Shown: positions 50,458-59,181, counted from the first letter of the stretch. The stretch is DNA of 64,000 nt from Chersky-806 sp038252255 (GCA_038252255.1 JBBSAM010000020.1:23605-87604), one strand, 5' to 3'. Program-made: numbers and translations. Notes: generated by a model from the sequence alone, not told the origin.

Positions 50458-50742
50458 ATGAGCTCACGAGCCGGCGGCCCCGGGCTCACGCCCATGAACG
50501 GCATGGCCGGGGCCGGCCTGGCGGCCGGGGTCTTCGGGGTGCTGCTGGCGGTCCTCGTCGGGTTCGCCTCCGTCGCGTTCGCGGTCCTCGCTGTGATCGT
50601 CGGCCTCGTGGCGGTGTTCTGCAGCCTGCGCGGCCGCGCCCTCGCGCGGATGGGCGCGGGCGGCGAACGGATCGCCCGGGTCGGCCTGATCAGCGGGGGG
50701 CTGGCGATCCTGCTCGGCGTCGCCGGCGTGCTGTTCCGCTAG
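50458..50742 (+). CDS. Small two/three-helix membrane protein
   Basis: 94 residues, with two long hydrophobic helices ('GLAAGVFGVLLAVLVGFASVAF...VIVGLVAVFCSL') and a C-terminal third ('VGLISGGLAILLGVAGVLF'), the pattern of DUF4190-like small membrane proteins. Role unknown. Leaderless start likely. Convergent with the P450 gene. Confidence 0.7.
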   Translation: MSSRAGGPGLTPMNGMAGAGLAAGVFGVLLAVLVGFASVAFAVLAVIVGLVAVFCSLRGRALARMGAGGERIARVGLISGGLAILLGVAGVLFR

Positions 50743-50760
50743 CCGGCCTCTCTGTCGAGG

Positions 50761-52026
50761 TCAGTCCCAGACGACGGGGAGCCGGTCGGGGTTCCGGAAC
50801 GTCATGCCGGTGATGAACGGCGCGGGCTCGTCGGGGTCGAGACGCAGCCCGGGCAACCGGTCCATGAGTCGTTCGAGCACGATGCGCGTCTCCATGCGGG
50901 CCAGGTGCATCCCGAGGCACATGTGCGGCCCGAACGCGAACGCAAGGTGCTGGCGCTGCGGGCGGAAGATGTCGAACGTGTCGGGGTCGGTCCAGTACTT
51001 CTCGTCGTGGTTCGCCGACCCCATGTTGACGATGATCATGGAACCCTGGCTGACCGGCACGCCCTCGACCTCGGTGTCGCGTGTCGCGGTGCGGATGATC
51101 GTGAGCAGTGGCGGCTCCCACCGCAGGCCCTCCTCGATCGCCTGCGGGATCAAGCCGCGGTCCCGGCGCACCGCGTCGAGCTGCGCCGGGTCGTTGAGCA
51201 GCCCGAACAGGAGGCTGCCCGACGAGCGGTAGGTCGTCTCGGCGCCGGCCGGGAGCAGGAGACGGAGGAACGCGAAGATCTCGTCGTCGGTGAGGCGCTG
51301 ACCGTCGAGCTCGGCCTGCGCGAGCGTGCTCATCAGGTCGTCGGCGGGGGTCTTCCGGCGGTCGGCGAGGATCGCGCCGAAGTACTCACTGAGCGCCTGC
51401 GACGCGGCGAGCCCCCGGTCCCTGTCGAACCCGACGCTGATGAGCTCGACCGCGAGCCGGTGGAAGCGCGCCATCTCCGAGTTGGGCAGGCCGAGCAGCC
51501 GCGCGATGACCCGGACCGGGAACGGGAACGTCAGCTCGCGGACCAGCTCGGCGCGGCCGCGGTCGACGAACGCGTCGATGTGCTCGTCGACGATCGGGGT
51601 GATCGCCTCGACCTCCCATCGCTCCATCGTCTTGCGGCTGAACGCCTGCTGGACGATCCCGCGGTAGGTGTGGTGCTCCGGTTCGTCCATCTCGAGGATC
51701 GTGTGGCCCATGACCTCGCCCATCACGACCGCGTAGCCCTGGGACGAAAAGAGGTCGCCGTCGCGCAGCACCGCCTGGGCCGCGTCGTAGGTGAACGCGG
51801 TGAAGACGTCGGGAATCTCGCCGAAGAGCTCGAAATCCATGAAGCCGGCCTGGTCCTCGCCCTCGACCTCGAGGCCGGCCATCGCCCGCACGTCCTCCTG
51901 GATGACCGGCGCGTGCGCCCGGGCCAGGGCGAACATCGGATACGGGTCCTCGACCACGCCGATCCCGGCGCTGCGGTTGAACTCCTCGAACGGGTCGTGC
52001 TCAGTCGCGTCGGTGGTGCTCATCAT
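50761..52026 (-). CDS. Cytochrome P450
   Basis: 421 residues. Heme-thiolate block 'FAFGPHMCLGMHLARME' (Cys370), I-helix oxygen-activation motif 'PAGAETTYRS' (about 259-268, AGxxT) and K-helix ExxR 'EEGLRWEPP' (Glu299-Arg302). 'DEPEHHTYRGIVQQAFS' is the usual C-helix heme contact. It is a soluble class-I type monooxygenase needing ferredoxin and reductase from elsewhere. It resembles CYP families acting on terpenoid or steroid side chains, but specificity is not determinable. GGAGG favours the second ATG at 52023. Confidence 0.95.
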   Translation of the reverse strand: MMSTTDATEHDPFEEFNRSAGIGVVEDPYPMFALARAHAPVIQEDVRAMAGLEVEGEDQAGFMDFELFGEIPDVFTAFTYDAAQAVLRDGDLFSSQGYAVVMGEVMGHTILEMDEPEHHTYRGIVQQAFSRKTMERWEVEAITPIVDEHIDAFVDRGRAELVRELTFPFPVRVIARLLGLPNSEMARFHRLAVELISVGFDRDRGLAASQALSEYFGAILADRRKTPADDLMSTLAQAELDGQRLTDDEIFAFLRLLLPAGAETTYRSSGSLLFGLLNDPAQLDAVRRDRGLIPQAIEEGLRWEPPLLTIIRTATRDTEVEGVPVSQGSMIIVNMGSANHDEKYWTDPDTFDIFRPQRQHLAFAFGPHMCLGMHLARMETRIVLERLMDRLPGLRLDPDEPAPFITGMTFRNPDRLPVVWD

Positions 52027-52134
52027 GAGCCTCCAGACGTGGAACGATCAGGGCGCGTCGGCTGACGATAGCGTCAGCTCCGACCGGCGCTCGCGGACAC
52101 GCGAGCGGCTTTCGAACGAGGGGCGAGGGACGAG

Positions 52135-52656
52135 ATGGACGACGGTGTCAGCGCCGGCCTGCTGATCCTGCGGGTGATGGTGGGGATCGTGATGCTCGCC
52201 CACGGCTACAACCACATCTTCCGCGGCGGCAAGATCGCCGGGACGGGGCGCTGGTTCGCCAGCCTCGGGATGAAGCCCGGTGTCCTGCACGCGTGGCTCG
52301 CCAGCCTCACCGAGCTCGGGGCCGGCACGATGCTCGTGCTCGGGCTGCTCACGCCGCTCGCGGCCGGGGGTGTCGTCGGCGTCATGTTCGTCGCGCTGAT
52401 CACGAACCACCTGAAGAACGGGTTCTTCATCTTCCGGCCGGGCGAGGGCTACGAGTACGTCCTCACTCTCATGATGGTCGGCCTGGCCATCGGGGCGATC
52501 GGCGCGGGGGGCTGGTCGCTCGACGACGCGATCGACCTCGGCTGGACCGGTTGGACCGGCCTCGCCGTCGCGGCCGCCGCCGGCATCGGTGGCGGGATCC
52601 TCCTCCTCGCCGTCTTCTGGCGCCGCCCCGAGCCCGACCCGGCTCCCGCCCCCTGA
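52135..52656 (+). CDS. DoxX-family membrane protein
   Basis: 173 residues with four membrane helices. 'LLILRVMVGIVMLAHGYNHIF', 'ASLTELGAGTMLVLGLLTPLAA' and 'GFFIFRPGEGYEYVLTLMM' are DoxX/YphA-type blocks. The family is associated with redox, thiosulfate or oxidative-stress functions in the membrane; the exact role is unknown. GGGCGAGGGA precedes the ATG. Divergent from the P450. Confidence 0.88.
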   Translation: MDDGVSAGLLILRVMVGIVMLAHGYNHIFRGGKIAGTGRWFASLGMKPGVLHAWLASLTELGAGTMLVLGLLTPLAAGGVVGVMFVALITNHLKNGFFIFRPGEGYEYVLTLMMVGLAIGAIGAGGWSLDDAIDLGWTGWTGLAVAAAAGIGGGILLLAVFWRRPEPDPAPAP

Positions 52657-52669
52657 CGCGGTCCTCTCC

Positions 52670-52720
52670 CGTTTTGGCGTCGTTTGTTCACCGCCGAGGT
52701 GAAGAAACGACGCCAAAACG
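52670..52720. repeat. Long inverted repeat, copy 2 (CGTTTTGGCGTC family)
   Basis: Arms CGTTTTGGCGTCGTTT (52670-52685) and its complement (52705-52720), 16 bp perfect, extended after one mismatch by TTCACC/GGTGAA with a 5-nt loop. Located between two convergent genes, where it would act as a bidirectional terminator. It shares the core CGTTTTGGCGTC with copy 1 at 9870. Confidence 0.85.
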
Positions 52721-52739
52721 ATGATGGGGGGAGGGAGGG

Positions 52740-53717
52740 TTACTGCTTCGGGGCGGCGAGCTCGTGGAGGGGCACGTTCACACCTTCGCTGACGGTGAAG
52801 TACTCCAGGCCGCCGGGCGCGAGCCCGAGCGACTCGCCCTGGATCTCGCCCGGGATCGGTCCGTCGCACGGCTTCGAACCGAGCGTGGCGATCACGGAAT
52901 GCCGGCCGCGGTTCCAGAGACGCACGGCGCCGTAGGTGCGGACTCCAATGGTGTTGCCGTCGCGTGAGATGTCGGCGGCGGTGACCGCGTTGAGCAGGCC
53001 GAGCGGGAGCTTCAGGTCGCCGACGAGCGCGAGGACGGTCGTGCTGCCGGCAGCCAGGCCGGCGGGCGCTCGGTAGACGCCGGCGGGTCCGCCCGCCAGG
53101 TGCTTGGCGATGACATACAGCTCGCCCGAGCGGGGATCGACGAGCAGCGCCTCGGCGTCGTGGGGGCCGTCGGGGTACTGCAACGTCAGCGCGTCAACGC
53201 CGTCGAGCGTGTACGTGCCGCCATCACCCACCACCGTCGGTTCCTTTTCCCGGTACACGACGATGTTGGCGCGGCCCTCCGCGTTGTCGCCGATGTCGCC
53301 GACGTACAGGTAGGGCGTGCTCGGTTGCGGGCCGGGGCCGATCGCGATGTCCTCCCAGTCGAGCGCGGTCGCGCCGGCGAGCGCGTAGATCCCGCGGAGC
53401 GCGCCGGTGGTGCTGACCGCGAACACGCGGGCGGTATCACCGGAGTCGTTGTTGATCCAGAGCGTGTCGGGGTTCGTCGCGCTCACCACGAGTCCAGAGC
53501 TCTCGTCCATCTCGGTGCTCGCCAACCCGCCGGGGGTCGACGCGACGAGCGTGCCGGCGCACGCGGCCTCGTAGACCGCGGACTTGGGGGGCGGGCCTGG
53601 CCTCTGCTTCGGGTTCGAGGAACCGCCCGACGAGCTGTCGCAACCGGCGAGGCTGACGGCGAGCACCAGCGCAAGCGCGAGGACGGCGCGACCTGACCTA
53701 CCGCCCGGGGGCGTCAC
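52740..53717 (-). CDS. Exported lipoprotein, beta-propeller-like, unknown
   Basis: 325 residues. Lipobox 'VSLAGC' near residue 25 and a Pro/Ser linker. The body has propeller-like repeats: 'DESSGLVVSATNPDTLWINNDSGDTARVFAVS', 'DWEDIAIGPG', 'YLYVGDIGDNA' and 'PHDAEALLVDPRSGELYVI', a pattern of Asp-rich turns seen in esterase/phytase-like and SdiA-regulated beta-propellers. No catalytic family is certain. Its start overlaps the end of the electron-transfer flavoprotein gene by 4 bases (GTGA). Confidence 0.78.
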   Translation of the reverse strand: MTPPGGRSGRAVLALALVLAVSLAGCDSSSGGSSNPKQRPGPPPKSAVYEAACAGTLVASTPGGLASTEMDESSGLVVSATNPDTLWINNDSGDTARVFAVSTTGALRGIYALAGATALDWEDIAIGPGPQPSTPYLYVGDIGDNAEGRANIVVYREKEPTVVGDGGTYTLDGVDALTLQYPDGPHDAEALLVDPRSGELYVIAKHLAGGPAGVYRAPAGLAAGSTTVLALVGDLKLPLGLLNAVTAADISRDGNTIGVRTYGAVRLWNRGRHSVIATLGSKPCDGPIPGEIQGESLGLAPGGLEYFTVSEGVNVPLHELAAPKQ

Positions 53718-55522
53718 CCGTTCCCCGGTCCTGCCTTCGCCCTCCGGAGATCCTCGGGAGTGGTGATCTCGTCCACCAGGAGCGCGACGACCTCACGCCA
53801 GTCGCCCACGATCCCGACGTCCGCCGCCTCGAAGACCAGGGCATCGGGGTTCGTGTTGACGGCGAGCACCGTGCGCGCGGCCCGGACCCCGACCATGTGG
53901 TTGAACTTCCCGCTCGCGCCGAACACGACGTAGAGGCGCGGCGCGATGCTGCGGCCGGTGATCCCGACCTGCCGGGCCCGGGGGAGCCAGCCCCGGTCGG
54001 TCACCTTGCGGGTAGCCGCGAGCTCGGCGCCGAGCACATCGCACAACGCGTCGAGGCATGGGTAGTCCTCGGGTGGGACAGCCTGGCCGACCCCTACGAC
54101 GACGGTTGCCTCGGCCAAGAGGTCGAGATCGTCGTCACGGGTCCGCGCCAGCACGCGCATGCGGTGGCGCGGCACCACCGGGAGCTCACGTACGACCGGC
54201 CGGTGCACGCGCGGCTCGAGCTCGGGAAGCATCCCGGCGCGCACCGTCGCCATCTGCGTCGCGGAGTCGGTGTGGATCGCGGCGACGAGCTGGCCGCCGA
54301 ACGCGGGTTTCCACGCGGTCAGGCGATCGCCGTCGAGCTCGAGGCCCACCGCGTCGCCGGTGAGCCCGGCCCCCACCGCAGCCGCCGCGCGACTCGCGAC
54401 CTCGCGGCCCCACACCGTGCTCGGGGCGAGGAATGCCCACGGCTCGACGGCGCGCACCCAGCCGGTGCAGCCGGTCGCGACGTCTTCCTCGACCGCGCAT
54501 CCGGCGAGATGCACGACCTCGTCGGCGCCCCACGCGCCGAGCTCGTCGGCGTCGGGTGGTTCGGTCACGAGGGCGACGACCCGGCCGCCGAGGCTCGTGG
54601 CCGCGCCGAGCAGCTCGCGGGTGACGGCGGCTCGATCCGGCTCGACGAGCACGCCGGTCGTGCGGGTGGCGTCGGGATCGGGCGCGGCGACCCGGCCGAC
54701 GTCCGCCGCGTGGTCGAGGGCCGGATCGAGGGCACCCCGGTCGACCAGGATCTCGACCGCCCGGCGCACCTGGTCGGCGAGCGGAGCGTCGGGCTCGAGG
54801 TGACGGAGCCGCTCGGACTCGACGATCCGCACGCGGCCGACGCGCGTCGGGCTGGCTGCCTGGCCCCACGGGCCGTCGCCCATGTCGGTCGCGGCACGGC
54901 GCCGGATCAGCTCGGCCGGCACCGCGGCGCGACCCTCCGGGTCCACCTTGCACGGGTCGATCAGCCGCTCCGCGGTCGAGAGCACCGCCGGGAGATCCAC
55001 CTGCGCCTGGACCCAGCCGTCGTCATGCTCACACCGCAGATGGAGCGTCCGGTCCTCGAGCGAGAGATGGCGCACGCCGGTCGCGAACGGGAGGTCCAGG
55101 AGTGCCGCGAGCTCGGGGCCGACCTGACCGGTGTCCGCGTCCACCGAGTTGCGGCCCGCGAGGATGAGGTCGAACGGGCCTTCGCGCTGCACCAGCGCCG
55201 CGAGCGCACGCGCCGTTGCCAGCGTGTCCGAGCCGGCGAACGCGGGATCGGTCAGCAGGACACCCGTCGTCTCGATACCGCGCTCGGTGCCCCAGGCGAT
55301 CGCCTCGCGGAGCGTGTCCTCGGCCGCCGGCGGGCCGAGCGTCATGACGCAGACGGTTCCGCCGTGGCGCTGCGCGAGCTCGACGGCCTCGGCCACCGCG
55401 CGCCGGCAGTAGGGGTTCATCTCGAGCTCCAGGCCCTCCCGCACGAGGCGGCCGTCCGAGCCGAGCTCCATGGCCTCGAACATCGGGATCTGCTTGACGA
55501 GCGCAGCGATCGCCAGGCTCAT
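53714..55522 (-). CDS. Fused electron transfer flavoprotein (EtfB-EtfA)
   Basis: 602 residues, equal to EtfB plus EtfA in one chain. The first 250 residues match the beta subunit: 'ALVKQIP', 'ELEMNPYCRRAVAEAVELA', 'ILAGRNSVDADTGQVGPELAALLDLP' (AMP-binding signature) . Residues about 285-600 match the alpha subunit: 'GREVASRAAAAVGAGLTGDAVGLEL' and the FAD block 'PRLYVVFGASGKFNHMVGV...VLAVNTNPDALVFEAADVGIVGD'. It takes electrons from acyl-CoA or other dehydrogenases to the quinone pool. Usually the subunits are separate genes. A short upstream reading frame overlaps its start. Confidence 0.92.
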   Translation of the reverse strand: MSLAIAALVKQIPMFEAMELGSDGRLVREGLELEMNPYCRRAVAEAVELAQRHGGTVCVMTLGPPAAEDTLREAIAWGTERGIETTGVLLTDPAFAGSDTLATARALAALVQREGPFDLILAGRNSVDADTGQVGPELAALLDLPFATGVRHLSLEDRTLHLRCEHDDGWVQAQVDLPAVLSTAERLIDPCKVDPEGRAAVPAELIRRRAATDMGDGPWGQAASPTRVGRVRIVESERLRHLEPDAPLADQVRRAVEILVDRGALDPALDHAADVGRVAAPDPDATRTTGVLVEPDRAAVTRELLGAATSLGGRVVALVTEPPDADELGAWGADEVVHLAGCAVEEDVATGCTGWVRAVEPWAFLAPSTVWGREVASRAAAAVGAGLTGDAVGLELDGDRLTAWKPAFGGQLVAAIHTDSATQMATVRAGMLPELEPRVHRPVVRELPVVPRHRMRVLARTRDDDLDLLAEATVVVGVGQAVPPEDYPCLDALCDVLGAELAATRKVTDRGWLPRARQVGITGRSIAPRLYVVFGASGKFNHMVGVRAARTVLAVNTNPDALVFEAADVGIVGDWREVVALLVDEITTPEDLRRAKAGPGNG

Positions 55523-55545
55523 GTCCGTGTCCCCGTGTCGCTCAT
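55519..55545 (-). CDS. Eight-codon upstream ORF coupled to the fused ETF gene
   Basis: ATG at 55545 opens an 8-residue frame (MSDTGTRT) whose TGA overlaps the ATG of the ETF gene at 55522 (ATGA). A TAGGCT -10-like hexamer lies 9 nt before this ATG, so the message may begin here without a leader and feed ribosomes into the ETF frame by termination-reinitiation. Very short; the peptide itself is not expected to have a function. Confidence 0.4.
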   Translation of the reverse strand: MSDTGTRT

Positions 55546-55554
55546 GGCGCCGGG

Positions 55555-55560
55555 AGCCTA
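55555..55560 (-). promoter_or_regulatory. Putative -10 element (TAGGCT) of the ETF transcript
   Basis: TAGGCT on the minus strand fits TANNNT and lies 9 nt before the upstream ORF ATG and 32 nt before the ETF ATG. On the opposite strand TACTGT (55582-55587) may serve the divergent thiolase gene. Confidence 0.4.
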
Positions 55561-55621
55561 TCGGCCGCGCCGCGAACCCTGACTACTGTGTCAGGTTGCC
55601 GCGACCGCCTGGAGAGCCCTG

Positions 55622-56812
55622 ATGGAAGCCCGCGAAGCCGTCATCGTCGACACCGCCCGCACGCCGATCGGAAAGCGGAAGGGCGCGCTCGCCGGGTGGC
55701 ACCCGACCGACCTGCTCGGCTTCGCGCTCAATGGCCTGCTCGACCGGGTGGGTGTCGATCCGGGTCTGATCGACGACGTCGTCGGTGGTTGCGTGACCCA
55801 GGTGGGGGAGCAGGGTTGCAACGTGACCCGGAACGCCTGGGTCGCGGCCGGGTTGCCGTGGCACGTCCCCGCGACGAGCGTGGACCGGCAGTGCGGCTCG
55901 AGCCAGCAGGCCATGCACTTCGTCGCCCAGGGTGTGATCGCCGGTGCCTACGACCTGGGGATCGCGTGCGGCGTCGAGTCCATGACGCGCGCGCCGATGT
56001 CGACGAACGCGCGCGGCGGGCTCGGCCCCTTCAGCGCGGAGTTCCTCCGGCACACCAACAACACGCTCGGCATCCAGTTCTGGGTCGCGCAAGTGCTCGC
56101 CGACCGATTCGGGGTCACGCGTGACGAGATGGACGCGTTCGCGTTGCAGAGCCACCGCCGCGCCGCGGAGAGCACGGACTCGGGCTTCTTCGCCCGCGAG
56201 ATCCTGCCGGTGCCGATCAAGGACCGGGAGACGGGCGAGCCCACGGGCGACGTGCTCGAGGCCGACGAAGGGATCCGCCGGGGCGGGACCATGGAGTCGC
56301 TCGGCGCGTTGGCGCCCGCGTGGGACTCCACGGACCAGCCGGCCCCGCAGATCACCGCGGGGAACGCGTCCCAGATGAGTGACGGCGCCGCCGCGATGCT
56401 CATCGCCGACCGGGCGACCGCCGAGCGCCTGGGGCTGCCCATCCGCGCCCGCTTCGTGCACTTCGCCGTTGCGGCCGACGACCCGGTGCTCGTGCTCTCC
56501 GCGCCGAACCCGGTCACCCGCAAGCTGCTCGAGCGCACGGGCATGAAGATCGACGAGTTCGACTCGATGGAGTGCAACGAGGCGTTCGCCGCGATCGCGC
56601 TGATGTGGGCCAAGGAGTTCCGGCCCGACCCGGAGAAGCTCAACCCCCGTGGTGGAGCGATCGCGATCGGGCACCCGCTCGGTGCGAGTGGCGTCCGGCT
56701 CATGACCACGATGCTCAACGACCTCGAGACCACGGGCGGCCGGTTCGGCTTCCAGACCATGTGTGAGGGTGGCGGCCAGGCCAACGCCACCGTCATCGAG
56801 CGACTCGGCTGA
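55622..56812 (+). CDS. Acetyl-CoA acyltransferase (thiolase)
   Basis: 396 residues. Catalytic Cys91 in 'VDRQCGSSQQAMH', the 'NGGAIAIGHPLGASG'-type block 'RGGAIAIGHPLGASGVRL' with the general-base His, and 'CEGGGQANATVIE' with the second Cys. It cleaves 3-ketoacyl-CoA (or condenses two acyl-CoAs). Placed divergently from the ETF fusion, consistent with a beta-oxidation or ring-cleavage catabolic set together with the acyl-CoA dehydrogenase type enzymes. Confidence 0.94.
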   Translation: MEAREAVIVDTARTPIGKRKGALAGWHPTDLLGFALNGLLDRVGVDPGLIDDVVGGCVTQVGEQGCNVTRNAWVAAGLPWHVPATSVDRQCGSSQQAMHFVAQGVIAGAYDLGIACGVESMTRAPMSTNARGGLGPFSAEFLRHTNNTLGIQFWVAQVLADRFGVTRDEMDAFALQSHRRAAESTDSGFFAREILPVPIKDRETGEPTGDVLEADEGIRRGGTMESLGALAPAWDSTDQPAPQITAGNASQMSDGAAAMLIADRATAERLGLPIRARFVHFAVAADDPVLVLSAPNPVTRKLLERTGMKIDEFDSMECNEAFAAIALMWAKEFRPDPEKLNPRGGAIAIGHPLGASGVRLMTTMLNDLETTGGRFGFQTMCEGGGQANATVIERLG

Positions 56813-56828
56813 CCGGGCGCGCCCTCAC

Positions 56829-56834
56829 TAGTGT
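56829..56834 (+). promoter_or_regulatory. Putative -10 element (TAGTGT) of ABC permease gene
   Basis: TAGTGT fits TANNNT and lies exactly 7 nt before the GTG at 56842; no ribosome binding site is present. Confidence 0.45.
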
Positions 56835-56841
56835 CCGCCGA

Positions 56842-58425
56842 GTGATCCTGACCGCGGCCGAGACCCGCGACGCGCTCCGCTCGCTCCAGCGCGGCCGCCG
56901 GAACCGGCGCATGCACGACGTCGACTGGATCGAGGTCGCGTACAAGGCCTACATCGCGGCGATCGCGTCGCTCGGCACGCTGTTCACCTCCGCGGCGATC
57001 GTCGGCGACTCACCCTTGGGCCCGGGCACGGTCGCCAACCTGCGCAACGACGGTCCGGCAGTGGTGGGACTCGTGGTCGCGGTGGCGATCGCGCTCGGCC
57101 TTCGTTCGGGTGCCCGCGGTGGACCCCTGGCCCTCGAACCGGCGGACGTGAATCACGTCCTGCTCGCGCCGGCCGACCGCGGGGTGGTGATGCGCGCGTC
57201 GGCGTTCCGGCAGCTGCGCGGTGTCGCGCTCTTCGGACTGGTCGGCGGCGCGCTCGGCGGTCTGCTGGTCGCGCAGCGGATCCCGGACGTGAGCAACACG
57301 GACGTCGTCGGCTGGATCGCCGCCGGTCTCGTCACCGGTGGCGCCGCGGTCATGGCGGTCTGGGGCAGCGCACTCATCGCATCGGGCCACCGGCTGGGTC
57401 GCCTGGTGACGGCGGCGATCGGCGTCGTCCTGGTCGCCTGGTCCCTGCTCGACGTCTCCGCCGGAACGATCACCTCACCCGCGTCGATGTTGGGTGCACT
57501 GCCGTTCTGGCCGTTGGTCGTGCGCCCCCTCGCAGTGGTCGGTGTGCTGCTCGCCCTCGCGGTCCCGGTCGTCGGGTTGCTCGGCATCGGTGGGACGTCG
57601 ATCGAGGCGGCCGAGCGGCGGTCGGGGCTCGTCGGTGCGCTCCGCTTCGCGGCCACACTCCAAGATCTGCGCACCGTCATCGTCCTGCACCGCCAGCTCG
57701 CGCAGGAGCGGTCGCGGGCCAATCCATGGTTCCGGCTCCCGCGCGGCAAGCCGCTCGGCCACGCATGTTGGCGGCGTGACTGGCAGGGCGTGCTGCGCTG
57801 GCCGATCTCCCGCGTCGGGCGCGTCGCCGCGCTCGGCGCCGTCGCGGGGCTGTGTGCCTACGGGACCTGGCGCGGCACCACGCCGCTCGTGATCGTCGCC
57901 GGGCTCGCCCTGTTCGTTGCCGGCCTCGACGCGATCGAACCGCTCGCCCAGGAGATCGACCATCCGGACCGCCCGCAAGGTACGCCGGTCGAGCTCGGTG
58001 AGATGTACCTACGCCATCTCGCGGTCCCGGTCGCGGTGATGGCCGTCGCCGGAGCGATCGGGTTGATCGCGGCCGCGATCCTCGATCCCGCCCCGGGCGT
58101 GTTGCTCGTCGGGGCCATCACGGTGGTTCCCGTCGCGTTCGCCACGGCGGCGGCTGCAGCGTTCGCAGTGGTGCTCGGCGCGCCGAAGATCGGCTCGGGG
58201 CTCACCATGACGTTCCCCGAGGGTGCGACGATCGGGCTCATCCTCCGCCAGGCGTTCCCACCGTTGCTGGCCGCGCTCGCGATCGCTCCGGTCATTGCGG
58301 CGCGCGCAGCCGTCCAAAACCACTCGGACCCGATCGCGATCGCGGCATTGGCCGCGGTGCCGGCGATTCTGATCGCGAGCTTGGTCCTCGTGTACCTCCG
58401 CACCCGGAAGTCGGTGGTGTTCTGA
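56842..58425 (+). CDS. Membrane component of an ABC transporter (putative), unknown substrate
   Basis: 527 residues with about twelve hydrophobic segments. A cytoplasmic N-terminus ('RDALRSLQRGRRNRRMHDVDW') and a central soluble loop (about 255-310) lie between the two membrane halves. No ABC-permease EAA motif is visible, but its stop overlaps the ATPase start by one base (TGATG), so it is very likely the transmembrane partner of that ATPase. The family seems to be an actinobacterial exporter type. Confidence 0.8.
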   Translation: MILTAAETRDALRSLQRGRRNRRMHDVDWIEVAYKAYIAAIASLGTLFTSAAIVGDSPLGPGTVANLRNDGPAVVGLVVAVAIALGLRSGARGGPLALEPADVNHVLLAPADRGVVMRASAFRQLRGVALFGLVGGALGGLLVAQRIPDVSNTDVVGWIAAGLVTGGAAVMAVWGSALIASGHRLGRLVTAAIGVVLVAWSLLDVSAGTITSPASMLGALPFWPLVVRPLAVVGVLLALAVPVVGLLGIGGTSIEAAERRSGLVGALRFAATLQDLRTVIVLHRQLAQERSRANPWFRLPRGKPLGHACWRRDWQGVLRWPISRVGRVAALGAVAGLCAYGTWRGTTPLVIVAGLALFVAGLDAIEPLAQEIDHPDRPQGTPVELGEMYLRHLAVPVAVMAVAGAIGLIAAAILDPAPGVLLVGAITVVPVAFATAAAAAFAVVLGAPKIGSGLTMTFPEGATIGLILRQAFPPLLAALAIAPVIAARAAVQNHSDPIAIAALAAVPAILIASLVLVYLRTRKSVVF

Positions 58426-59096
58426 TGCCGGTGCTCGTCGCGGACGATCTGAGCAAGGAGTACGGCGACGTCGTCGCGCTGGCCAATTTCACGCTGTCGG
58501 TGAACGCCGGGGAGCTCGTGGCGATGGTGGGCCACAACGGGTCGGGGAAGTCCACGTTCCTACGCCTCGTAGCCGGGCTGCTCGAACCGACGGACGGAGT
58601 GCTGGTCGTGGCGAACGCACCGCCGGGGTCGATGAAGGCCCGCGCGGAGGTCTCGTTCGTGCCCGATCAGCCCGTCCTCTACGACGACCTCAGCGTGAAC
58701 GAGCACATCGAGTTCACCGGTCGGCTGCACGGCGAGCATGAATGGCCGGAGCGGGCCGACACGCTGCTCGAGGTGCTCGGCTTGAGCCACCGGGCGAACG
58801 ACCTGCCGTCGCGCTTCAGCCGCGGGCTACGCCAGAAGACCTCACTCGTGCTCGGGCTGGTCCGGCCGTTCTCGATCCTGTTGGTCGACGAGCCGTTCAT
58901 CGGTCTGGACCCCCAGGGCCAGCAGGCGCTCACCGAGATCCTCGTCGAGGCGGCGTCGGCCGGCGCCGCGGTCGTGGTCGCGACGCACCAGCTGGGGTTC
59001 CTCGAGCACGCGACCCGCTGCGTCGCGCTGCGCGACGGCCAGACCGAATTCGAAGGCAAGATCGACCTCCCGAGGATCCAAGCCCTCCTCGGCTGA
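58425..59096 (+). CDS. ABC transporter ATP-binding protein
   Basis: 223 residues. Walker A 'VGHNGSGKST' (about 36-43), a signature 'FSRGLRQK' (degenerate LSGGQ with RGLRQ), Walker B 'ILLVDEPFIGLDP' and H-loop 'VATHQLGFL'. It resembles CcmA/DrrA-type exporter ATPases. It works with the membrane protein directly upstream. Ends just before a long hairpin. Confidence 0.93.
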   Translation: MPVLVADDLSKEYGDVVALANFTLSVNAGELVAMVGHNGSGKSTFLRLVAGLLEPTDGVLVVANAPPGSMKARAEVSFVPDQPVLYDDLSVNEHIEFTGRLHGEHEWPERADTLLEVLGLSHRANDLPSRFSRGLRQKTSLVLGLVRPFSILLVDEPFIGLDPQGQQALTEILVEAASAGAAVVVATHQLGFLEHATRCVALRDGQTEFEGKIDLPRIQALLG

Positions 59097-59118
59097 CCCG
59101 CTTCGCCTCCTGGGCTCC

Positions 59119-59166
59119 TTTCGGTGTCGTCTCGACACGCCAGGGCGTGTCGGGACGACACCGAAA
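59119..59166. repeat. Long inverted repeat, copy 3 (related type)
   Basis: TTTCGGTGTCGTC (59119-59131) pairs with GACGACACCGAAA (59154-59166); inner arms CGACACGCC (59133-59141) and GGCGTGTCG (59144-59152) close to a 2-nt loop, with one T-G wobble between. The stem is about 23 bp. It lies between convergent ABC ATPase and LLM oxidoreductase genes, a natural bidirectional terminator position, and its outer arm resembles copies 1 and 2. Confidence 0.85.
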
Positions 59167-59181
59167 CGAGGGAGGCTGGCG

